This document shows positions 35,925 through 44,048 of a stretch of 64,000 bases of DNA, in pieces. The position numbers were made by a program, and so were the translations under genes. How positions within the stretch are numbered: the stretch's first letter is position 1; every line of letters begins with the position of its first letter. Origin of the DNA: Rubricoccus sp963708165 (GTDB taxonomy: Bacteria > Bacteroidota > Rhodothermia > Rhodothermales > Rubricoccaceae); assembly GCA_963708165.1 (NCBI GenBank), contig OY970187.1, positions 1,178,001 through 1,242,000 on the forward strand, in the 5' to 3' direction. The notes under the pieces were generated by a model that saw only the letters and a list, made by a program, of their open reading frames with translations, was not told where the DNA came from and ran no database searches.

Positions 35925-36221
35925 ATGCAGACCGACCTCCACCCCGACTACTCGTTCCTCACCGTCAAACTCGCTGACGGCACGGAGTTCGTGACCCGCT
36001 CCACGATGGAGCGCGAGCGCCTCAACTCTGAAGTTGACTCCTCGAACCACCCGTTCTACACGGGCAAGCGCACCATGGTCGACACCGCGGGCCGCGTCGA
36101 GAAGTTCCGTCAGCGCTACGGCGACGCGCAGGCCAAGCAGATCGCCTCCGACGAGGCCGAGCAGGCCGAAGCCGACAAGGCTGCCGCCGAGGGCACTGAA
36201 GCTGCCGCTACCGAGGCCTAG
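35925..36221 (+). CDS. rpmE: 50S ribosomal protein L31
   Basis: A 98-residue L31 of the type without zinc-binding Cys. It begins MQTDLHPDYSFLTVKLADGTEFVTRSTM and contains HPFYTGKRTMVDTAGRVEKFRQRYG, the family signature. A Glu/Ala-rich C-terminal extension (SDEAEQAEADKAAAEGTEAAATEA) is longer than usual. No Cys is present, so it does not depend on zinc. A rho-independent-type hairpin follows at 36242. The gene contains no copy of the 10-mer, as expected for a tightly constrained protein. Confidence 0.93.
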   Translation: MQTDLHPDYSFLTVKLADGTEFVTRSTMERERLNSEVDSSNHPFYTGKRTMVDTAGRVEKFRQRYGDAQAKQIASDEAEQAEADKAAAEGTEAAATEA

Positions 36222-36241
36222 CCTCTAGCGACCCGACTTCG

Positions 36242-36271
36242 CGAGGCCGTTTCCCCAGGGAGGCGGCCTCG
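36242..36271 (+). terminator. terminator hairpin after rpmE
   Basis: Perfect 8-bp arms CGAGGCCG and CGGCCTCG enclose a 14-nt loop and are followed by TTCCGTTT, 20 bp after the stop codon. Confidence 0.7.
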
Positions 36272-36376
36272 TTCCGTTTGAGCCTGGGGCGCAGTGACTG
36301 GGGCCTCTGGCGCCACAGGACTCCTCCGCCAGAGGCCGTGCGTTCCGACCTTCTCCATCCTCTCCCTTCCGTTTCT

Positions 36377-37729
<1,353 letters not shown>

Positions 37730-37748
37730 GCGACGCGGCTCCGCCCTC

Positions 37749-37766
37749 GCCTCTGGCGCCAGAGGC
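37749..37766. repeat. P1 palindrome after the phosphorylase gene
   Basis: P1 lies 20 bp after the stop codon; a single facing copy follows at 37787-37796. Confidence 0.9.
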
Positions 37767-37928
37767 GCCTCGCCCTGTCTTCCCCCGCCAGAGGCCGCAC
37801 ATCGGCCTCACTGCACACTGCCCTAGCGATTCACCGCCGTGGGCAGCGCGCACCGTACTTTCCTGAACCTCGGGACGCAGCGGCTCGTACGCCTCTCGCT
37901 CACCCCCACTCCCTACACCGACCCAGCC

Positions 37929-38687
37929 ATGTGGAAGCGGTTTAAGCGCGTCATCTCCTCACTCTTCGGCGGAGCCATCTCTGCGATGGAAGACCCCCGT
38001 CTGATCCTCGAGCAGAACATGCGCGAGTTGAACGATCAGGTGCCGAAGATGAACGAGAACATCGCGACGGTGAAAGCCAACGTGATGCTCCTTCAGAAGG
38101 AGAACAAGAAGTACTCCAACGAGCAGCAGGCCATGACGGCCAAGATCAAGGCCGCCATCGGCGCCGGGCGCGATGACATCGCGCAGCGCTACGCCCTTCG
38201 CCTGCAGCAGGTCAAGGAAGCGCAGCTTCGCACCGCCGAGCAGCTTCAGTTCGCCGAGAGCGCCTACGACAAGGCCCTCCAGGTCAAGAAAGCGTTTATG
38301 CGCGAGCGCGAGCGCAAGGTGCAGGAAGCGCAAGAGGCCCTGCGCGCCCACGAGCGCGCCAAGTGGCAGGCCAAAATCGCCGACACGCTGGAGCAGTTCG
38401 AGGTCGCGGGCGTCGACGCCACGCACACGGACATGATCAACCGCGTCAACGAGCAGACGGCCAAGAGCGAGGCGCGCATGGAAATGGCGTTGGACTCGAT
38501 TGACACCGAGGCGATGCAGATCGAGGAGGATGCGCAGGACATCCAGGCGCAGGAGCTCGTCAAGCAGTTCAAGATGGAGATGGGCATGGAGAGCACCGCC
38601 TCTGGCGGCGAGCCCCAGCTCCGCATCCCCGACGAGGAGGTCTCCACGAGCGCCTCCATCGGTCGCACCCGAGACCGCACCGAGTAA
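37929..38687 (+). CDS. pspA: PspA/IM30-family membrane stress protein
   Basis: A 252-residue ESCRT-III-like coiled-coil protein that protects the inner membrane. It begins MWKRFKRVISSLFGGAISAMEDPRLILEQNMREL, the amphipathic N-terminal helix and alpha1 of the family, and continues as one long coiled coil to about residue 215 (ENKKYSNEQQAMTAKIKAAI, FMRERERKVQEAQEALRAHE). The C-terminal tail (GGEPQLRIPDEEVSTSASIGRTRD) is disordered. It heads a three-gene same-strand cluster with two coiled-coil proteins sharing the GR tail style. No PspF or PspB/C homologue is nearby, so control differs from the enterobacterial system. Confidence 0.9.
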   Translation: MWKRFKRVISSLFGGAISAMEDPRLILEQNMRELNDQVPKMNENIATVKANVMLLQKENKKYSNEQQAMTAKIKAAIGAGRDDIAQRYALRLQQVKEAQLRTAEQLQFAESAYDKALQVKKAFMRERERKVQEAQEALRAHERAKWQAKIADTLEQFEVAGVDATHTDMINRVNEQTAKSEARMEMALDSIDTEAMQIEEDAQDIQAQELVKQFKMEMGMESTASGGEPQLRIPDEEVSTSASIGRTRDRTE

Positions 38688-38693
38688 GAGAGG

Positions 38694-38768
38694 GACGAGC
38701 GAGCCATGCGGGATGAGGAGGCATGTCCTCGCGCCCCGCATCCCTCCATCCCGTATCCCCTATCCCTC
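38694..38768. repeat. GGGAT-rich quasi-palindrome between cluster genes
   Basis: A left arm of GGGATGAGGAGGCATG-type units faces a right arm of CATCCCTCCATCCCGTATCC-type units ending in the next ATG. The arms are low-complexity and complementary over about 25-30 bp. Confidence 0.6.
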
Positions 38769-39260
38769 ATGGACAAAGACGAGTTCGAGCGCATCAAGGC
38801 TGCGGAGAAAGAGCATCTCCGCAAGCTCCGTGACCTCAAGCAGCAGCACCGTGGCGCCCAGCGCAAGGTGTCGACGCTGAATGCGCTCAAAGGCATGCTC
38901 ACGCCGGATCAGGACGCCACCCACGACGAGTTTACCGGCAAGGTGGCGCAGAGCGCGGCCATGTCCGAGGCGCGCCTGGAGATGGCGCAAGAGGAAGCCG
39001 CCCGCATCGCACAGGAAGAGGCCGACGCCGAAGTCACGCGCCAGAGCGAGGCCGAAGCACTGATCCGCCAGATGAAGGCCGAGCTCGGCGGAGACGCAGC
39101 CTCTGGCGGTGCCCCCGCGCCCCGGAACACGCCAGAGGCCAGCAGCGCCTCTGGCGCCAGCGGCAAGACCATCGGCCGCACGCCACCCGAACCCGACGCG
39201 CCAGACGCCTCGGCGCCTGAGCGCGGTGCCAAATCCATCGGCCGACGGCGCGGCCAGTAG
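38769..39260 (+). CDS. small coiled-coil protein related to the PspA tail
   Basis: A 163-residue soluble protein from the ATG at 38769 (MDKDEFERIKAAEKEHLRKLRDLKQQHRGAQRKVSTLNALKGML). Residues 1-100 are strongly helical and charged; DATHDEFTGKVAQSAAMSEARLEMAQEEA parallels the later coiled coil of the preceding PspA (VDATHTDMINRVNEQTAKSEARMEMAL). The C-terminal third is a Pro/Ala/Ser tail built largely from 10-mers (AASGGAP, TPEASSASGASG) and ends in KSIGRRRGQ. It is probably a partner of PspA derived from it. No known family was recognised. Confidence 0.7.
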   Translation: MDKDEFERIKAAEKEHLRKLRDLKQQHRGAQRKVSTLNALKGMLTPDQDATHDEFTGKVAQSAAMSEARLEMAQEEAARIAQEEADAEVTRQSEAEALIRQMKAELGGDAASGGAPAPRNTPEASSASGASGKTIGRTPPEPDAPDASAPERGAKSIGRRRGQ

Positions 39261-39295
39261 AGATCGCGGGGCTGCCACGGCGCCCCGCCCACCAC

Positions 39296-40222
39296 ATGAA
39301 CGACGAACCGATCAACTTTTACAAGGAGGCGTTCATGAGCCCGCTCAATCTCGGGTTCCTGATCTTCGCCCTGGTGGCGGCGCTCCTGACCGGCGGCGTC
39401 GCGGCGAACATCCTGCTGTTGTTTGCGGCCGCAGCCGAGCTCCTGTACCTCGGCACGATCCCGCGCAGCGACCGCTACAAGCGCCTCGTCCGCTCGCGCA
39501 AGATCGCCGAGCGCAAGCGCGAGGTCAAAAAGGACCGCGACGTGTTCCGCTCGCTCTCCAAGGACGACCAGAAGCGCTACGTGCGCTTTCGGAACATGGA
39601 GAAGGCGATCAAGGACAATTTCGGCAAGCTGCCGTATTCGTCGCAGGGCATCCTAGACGCGCACCTCAAAAAGCTGGACGGCCTGCTGGACGCGTATCTC
39701 AACCTGCTCCAACTCAAAGAGCGCTACGTGCGCTTTACCGAGCGGACCGGCGAGCGCGACATCGTGCGCGCCATCGACGAGTTGCAGCAGGAAATCCAGA
39801 CCGACCCGCCGAGGGTCCGCGCGATCAAGCAGCGCCGCATGAGCATTCTAGAGAAGCGCCTGGAGCGGTTCAAGAAAGCGGGCGAGAACCTTGCGATCAT
39901 CGGCGCGCAGCTCGAAACCATCGAGGACGTGACGCGCTACGTCTACGAGCAGTCGCTGACGATGCAGAACCCCGAAGAGGTCTCCTTCCAACTCGACACG
40001 CTGGTAAGCGAGGTCGAAGAAACGCAGGCCAGCGTCGAGGCGCTCGAAGACGCCTTTGGCGACCCGATGGCGGGCATCACCTCGCTCGACATGGAAGGCC
40101 TCGACCTCTCGTTCGCCTCTGGCGGCGACGTGGAGGACCGCATCGACAGCGGCCTGCTGGACGACATCGCGCCAGAGGCCTCCAGCGCTGCCGAGCGCCG
40201 CCGCACGCGCCGGAGCAACTGA
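39296..40222 (+). CDS. membrane-anchored coiled-coil protein of the PspA cluster
   Basis: A 308-residue protein. Start at 39296 (MNDEPINFYKEAFMSPLNLG). One or two membrane helices lie near the N-terminus (LGFLIFALVAALLTGGVAANILLLFAAAAELLYLG), then a basic helical region (RYKRLVRSRKIAERKREVKKDRDVFRSLSKDDQKR) and long coiled coil to about residue 255. The end is acidic with 10-mer insertions (FASGGDVEDR, IAPEASSAAE). Downstream of PspA and its small partner on the same strand; it could dock PspA at the membrane. No known family was recognised. Confidence 0.72.
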   Translation: MNDEPINFYKEAFMSPLNLGFLIFALVAALLTGGVAANILLLFAAAAELLYLGTIPRSDRYKRLVRSRKIAERKREVKKDRDVFRSLSKDDQKRYVRFRNMEKAIKDNFGKLPYSSQGILDAHLKKLDGLLDAYLNLLQLKERYVRFTERTGERDIVRAIDELQQEIQTDPPRVRAIKQRRMSILEKRLERFKKAGENLAIIGAQLETIEDVTRYVYEQSLTMQNPEEVSFQLDTLVSEVEETQASVEALEDAFGDPMAGITSLDMEGLDLSFASGGDVEDRIDSGLLDDIAPEASSAAERRRTRRSN

Positions 40223-40225
40223 GAA

Positions 40226-40290
40226 CGGGTACGGAGTACCGGGTACGAGGTACGACGGTCCACCCCTAGCAGTACCCCGTACCGAGTACC
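40226..40290. repeat. GTAC-rich quasi-palindrome
   Basis: GTAC recurs about four times in the left arm (GGGTACGGAGTACCGGGTAC and on) and three times in the right arm (AGTACCCCGTACCGAGTACC). The arms are imperfect reverse complements and fill the gap between two genes. Confidence 0.65.
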
Positions 40291-40304
40291 CCGCACCTAC
40301 ACGC

Positions 40305-41087
40305 ATGGATTTCCAGACCCTCCTCTACGATGTCGACGCCTCTGGCGTCGCGACCGTCACGCTCAACCGGCCGGACGCGCTCAACGCTCTCAACCGCCGC
40401 ATGGTCGGCGAGCTCGGCCAGGCGATGCGCGCCGCGAAAAACGACGTGGCGGTGCGCGGCGTGATCGTTACCGGCTCAGGAGAGAAGGCCTTCGCGGCGG
40501 GCGCCGATATTTCGGAGTTCGCGGGCATGGAGCCGCTCGAAGCGCACCGCTTCGCGCTGCGCGGTCAGGCCATTCTCAACACGATTGAGCAGATGGCCAA
40601 GCCGGTCATCGCGGCGGTCAATGGGTTTGCGCTGGGCGGCGGCTGTGAGCTCGCGATGGCGTGCCACCTGCGCGTGGCAGCCGAGACGGCGCAGTTCGGG
40701 CAGCCCGAAGTGCAGTTGGGTCTCATCGCAGGCTTTGGCGGCACGCAGCGGCTTCCGCGCCTGGTCGGACACGGCATCGCGACCGAGATGCTGCTCACTG
40801 GCGACCGCATCTCGGCCGAGCGCGCCGAGCGCGTGGGCCTGGTCAACAAAGTCGTGGCCTCTGGCGAGCTTCTCGACGCCGCCAGAGGCTTTATCGAGTC
40901 CATCGCGAGCAAAGCGCCCGTGGCCGTCGCGATGACGCTCCAGGCGCTCCGCGCCGCCGACCTGCCTCTGGCGAGCGGCCTGGCGCAAGAGGCGGCGCTG
41001 TTCGGGCAGTGCGTGGCGACGGAGGACTTCGCCGAGGGCGTCGGCGCGTTCCTCAACCGCGAGAAGCCGGAGTTTCAGGGGCGCTAG
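40305..41087 (+). CDS. enoyl-CoA hydratase
   Basis: A 260-residue crotonase-fold enzyme that hydrates 2-enoyl-CoA in beta-oxidation. Starts MDFQTLLYDVDASGVATVTLNRPDALNALN. Oxyanion segments KAFAAGADISEFAGM and NGFALGGGCELAMACHLRVA; both catalytic acids are present, in GCELAMAC (Glu) and QPEVQLGLIAGFGGTQRLPRLVG (Glu). C-terminus typical (EGVGAFLNREKPEFQGR). The substrate chain length cannot be inferred. The first 10-mer falls in the N-terminal beta-hairpin as ASGV. Confidence 0.93.
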   Translation: MDFQTLLYDVDASGVATVTLNRPDALNALNRRMVGELGQAMRAAKNDVAVRGVIVTGSGEKAFAAGADISEFAGMEPLEAHRFALRGQAILNTIEQMAKPVIAAVNGFALGGGCELAMACHLRVAAETAQFGQPEVQLGLIAGFGGTQRLPRLVGHGIATEMLLTGDRISAERAERVGLVNKVVASGELLDAARGFIESIASKAPVAVAMTLQALRAADLPLASGLAQEAALFGQCVATEDFAEGVGAFLNREKPEFQGR

Positions 41088-41094
41088 CGCGCCC

Positions 41095-41160
41095 GGGACC
41101 GGGGGTTGGGGATTGGCAGACCTGCCGCACCTTCGCCTTAGATCCGCTACCCAGAACCCA
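41095..41160. repeat. GGGAC/GGGTT-rich quasi-palindrome
   Basis: A left arm (CGGGACCGGGGGTTGGGGAT) faces a right arm (CTACCCAGAACCCAGTCCCT). The same design as the elements at 38694 and 40226, with different units. Confidence 0.5.
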
Positions 41161-41171
41161 GTCCCTCACCC

Positions 41172-42457
41172 ATGGCCATCGTCGCCATCCTGATCCTGAT
41201 CGGCCTGAGCGCGTTTTTCTCGGGCTCCGAGATCGCGTTTGTGACCGCAAACCGGCTCAAGACCGAAGTGCGGGCGCGGCGTGCGGGCTGGGTAGGCCGC
41301 GTGGTGCAGGAGTTCATGGCCGACCCGGCCACGTTCCTCACGACCACGCTCGTCGGCAACAACGTCGCGCTCGTCGTCTACTCGACACTGATGAGCCTGA
41401 CGCTGGAGGAGCCTCTGGCGCACTTTTACATCGAAACCGTCGGGCGGCGGACCCGACCGGGCTGATTCTCGGCACGCAGACCGTCATCGCGGCGGTGCTC
41501 GTGCTCGTGCTCGGCGAGGTGATCCCGAAGTCGCTGCTGCGCAACCCGACCGACCGCGTCGTGTTCGCGCTCGCAGCGCCGCTCAAGCTGACGTACTGGG
41601 TGTTCTGGCCGCTCATCAAGCTCGCCGGCTGGACGAGCGGGCTGTTCGTGCGCGCGCTCGGCGCCGAGGGCGACACGGTGCAGCAGTTCCTGCGCCGCGA
41701 TTTCGAGATCGTGCTGCGCGAGAGCCGCGAGACGGGCCAGATCGAACTCGACGAGGAGGAAAGCGAGATCCTCTCCAACGTGTTCGAGCTGCGGGCGCTG
41801 CGCGTCAAAGACTCGATGGTGCCGCGGACGGAGATCCGCGCCGTGGAGGAATCGGCTACCCTGCGTGAGGTGCGAGACCTGTTCGTGGAGACGGGCTTTA
41901 GCCGCCTGCCGGTGTACAAGGAAAACGTAGACCGCATCGTGGGCGTCGTCCTCGCGCACGACCTGTTTCACGCGCCTGACGACCTGAAAGCGATCACGCG
42001 GTCGGTCCGCGTCGTGCCCGAGTCCAAGCCAGCCAAAGACCTCCTGTTCACGTTTTTGCGTGGCGACGATGAGGACATCGTGCCGCGCAGCGGAAGCTCG
42101 ACGCTCGCGGTCGTGGTGGACGAGTACGGCGGGACAGCGGGCATCGTGACTCTCGAAGACCTGCTGGAAGAGCTGTTCGGCGACATCCGCGACGAGCACG
42201 ACGCCGAGGCCGCGCCCATCCGCCTGCTAGAGGATGGAAGCTGGCACGTCCACGGCCGCGTCGAGTTGGACGATCTCAAGTCCGTGGCCGAGATCTCACT
42301 TCCCGAGGGCGACTACGAAACCGTCGCGGGGTACCTCCTCGCCACGCTCGGCACCGTGCCAGATGAGCGCGCGACGGTCGAACTGGACGGCCACCGCTTC
42401 ACGATCCTCGATGCGAGCCCGAGCCGCATCGAGACGGTGCGCATCCGCGTGCTGTAG
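41172..42457 (+). CDS. CNNM/CorC-type transporter-regulator with CBS pair (frameshifted)
   Basis: A membrane protein of about 428 residues linked to Mg/Co efflux. The N-terminal DUF21 domain (ILILIGLSAFFSGSEIAFVTANRLK, TTLVGNNVALVVYSTLM) breaks at about 41440, where GGGCGG should read GGGGCGG, and resumes ADPTGLILGTQTVIAAVLVLVLGEVIPK. A CBS pair follows (DSMVPRTEIRAVEESATLREV, FSRLPVYKENVDRIVGVVLAHDL; VVVDEYGGTAGIVTLEDLLEELFGDIRDE), then the CorC/HlyC domain (SWHVHGRVELDDLKSVAEISLPEGDYETVAGYLL). The stop TAG shares its G with a 10-mer. Confidence 0.88.
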
Positions 42458-42546
42458 CCTCTGGCGGGCGCTCCGCGCGCGTTCCGGGTGGAGGCTGCTA
42501 CCTCATTGGCCTCTGGCGCCACAAGTAGACGCCCATTTCCCAACGC

Positions 42547-42575
42547 GTCGTCCCGAGCGGAGCCGAGGGATGACA
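42547..42575. repeat. fragment of the GTCATCCCGA element
   Basis: GTCGTCCCGAGCGGA joined to GCCGAGGGATGACA: the outer parts of both arms of the element at 35291-35420 with the middle deleted, leaving an imperfect hairpin. Confidence 0.65.
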
Positions 42576-42707
42576 CAGTGGAGGGGAAGCGACAGCAGCG
42601 TGGCGCCAGAGGCTGCGCGTGCGCATTCGCCAGCCTGGACTCGGCCTCTGGCGGGGCGTCACCTTCGGAGCGCACCTGCGTAGCCTCTGGCGTCACCTGC
42701 ACTGGCC

Positions 42708-44048
42708 ATGACTGCCCGCCTCGAACGCCTCGCGCTCCCCACCTTCGCGCTACTCACGCTCGGCGTGTACGCCGCCTCGCGGCTCATCATCGCGCAGTTG
42801 GACGCGGCGCCGGACCCAAGGCTTCTAGCAGGCGCGGTCGCGGTCGACCTCGTGGTTCTCGTCCCGGCGCTCTACTACCTGCTGCTCGTGCGCTCGCGCC
42901 AGAGGCCCGCGATTACGCTGGCGCCGGTCGCGGTGCTCAGCTTGGTTGGCGCGTACTGGATGCTGCCGAAGGCGTACGAAGGCGTGCTGGGACCGTTCGA
43001 GATCGGCGTGGCGCTCGTGGAGGCGGCGGCGCTGACGTGGATCGCGTTTCGCATCCGGGCCGTGGTGCGCGTCTACCGAGCCTCTGGCGAGACGGATCTG
43101 TTGGAAAAGCTGCGCGAGTCGTTTGGCGCGGCGTTCGGGCACGGGTTCGCGATGGAGGCTGCAGTAGCGGAGGCGGCGGTTCCGCTCTATGCGCTCGGCC
43201 GCGGCGTGGAGCCGCGCGGCGCTACGACCTTCGGCTACCGCCAGAGGAGCGGCTACGCGACGGTCTTCGCAGGCATCGCCGTCGCGGGCGTGGTCGAACT
43301 CGCAGTGGGCCACTTTCTGATTCTGCATTTCTGGAACGCGACGGCTGCGGCGGTACACGTGGCGCTCTCCCTCTACGGCACGCTCTGGCTCGTCGCCGAT
43401 CTCCGCGCGATGCACGCCCGGCCCATCCGTCTCGACGCCAGAGGCTTGGTTCTCCGCTGCGGCCTGCGATGGACGGTGCGCGTGCCTCTGGCGCAGATCG
43501 TGGAAGTGCGGCGGCTGGAAAAGGGCAGCTACGCCGGGACCGAGGGCTTTCTAGATCTCACGCCTCTGGCGAGCGCGCGCTACGCGGTCGTTCTGCGCGA
43601 GCCGGTGCGCGTGCGCGGGCCGCTCGGTATCACGCGAGAGGCGTCGCGGCTAGGTGTGGATGTGGACGACCGCGAGCGGTTCGAAGCGCGCTGGCGGAGG
43701 CGATTGGAGCGGCGTGACGATGGATGCGCGGCCTCTGAGCGCCAGAGGCTCGGTAAGAGAAACCCGGAACTCGGAACCGGGAACTCGGAACTCATCAGAA
43801 CGGCAGCGAGGCCTGGAGGCGGTAGTACAGGTCCACGTCGTCCCAGAGGATGGAGCCGTTCCAGAGGTTGTCAACCTGGCTCGTGGGGATCGCGAGGCCG
43901 ACGGCGTGCAGGAACGAGAAGCCGCCGAAGAGAACGCGGTTGCGGAGTTCGCCACCGACGCCCGCGCGCTGGATCGGGTCGCCGAAGTTCTCGTCGAAGA
44001 CCATACCGCCGTCCACGAAGAGCGTCGGCGCAACGTCGCGGAAGCTGA
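42708..44048 (+). CDS. multi-span membrane protein, unknown
   Basis: Starts MTARLERLALPTFALLTLGVYAASRLI. About six hydrophobic segments (LLAGAVAVDLVVLVPALYYLLLV, TLAPVAVLSLVGAYWML, IGVALVEAAALTWIAF, AGIAVAGVVELAVGHFLILHFW, ALSLYGTLWLVA) precede a soluble C-terminal domain resembling a PH-like fold (RPIRLDARGLVLRCGLRWTVRVPLAQIVEVRRLEKG). Native sequence appears to end near 43720 (RFEARWRRRLE); the rest of the open frame runs through a GGAACTC-type repeat and across the convergent gene and is probably not native. Family not recognised. 10-mers are read in all frames, including the less usual SRQRP and YRQRS. Confidence 0.6.
   Translation: MTARLERLALPTFALLTLGVYAASRLIIAQLDAAPDPRLLAGAVAVDLVVLVPALYYLLLVRSRQRPAITLAPVAVLSLVGAYWMLPKAYEGVLGPFEIGVALVEAAALTWIAFRIRAVVRVYRASGETDLLEKLRESFGAAFGHGFAMEAAVAEAAVPLYALGRGVEPRGATTFGYRQRSGYATVFAGIAVAGVVELAVGHFLILHFWNATAAAVHVALSLYGTLWLVADLRAMHARPIRLDARGLVLRCGLRWTVRVPLAQIVEVRRLEKGSYAGTEGFLDLTPLASARYAVVLREPVRVRGPLGITREASRLGVDVDDRERFEARWRRRLERRDDGCAASERQRLGKRNPELGTGNSELIRTAARPGGGSTGPRRPRGWSRSRGCQPGSWGSRGRRRAGTRSRRRERGCGVRHRRPRAGSGRRSSRRRPYRRPRRASAQRRGS
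43757..43795. repeat. GGAACTCGG direct-repeat tract at convergent gene ends
   Basis: Units CGGAACTC and CGGGAAC repeat four times between the membrane-protein gene and the stop of the convergent gene. Confidence 0.6.

Noticed and set aside
43720..44048. C-terminal 100 codons of the membrane-protein ORF starting at 42708
   Set aside because: They read through a low-complexity repeat and across the convergent peptidase gene and have no protein-like character; probably an indel removed the true stop.
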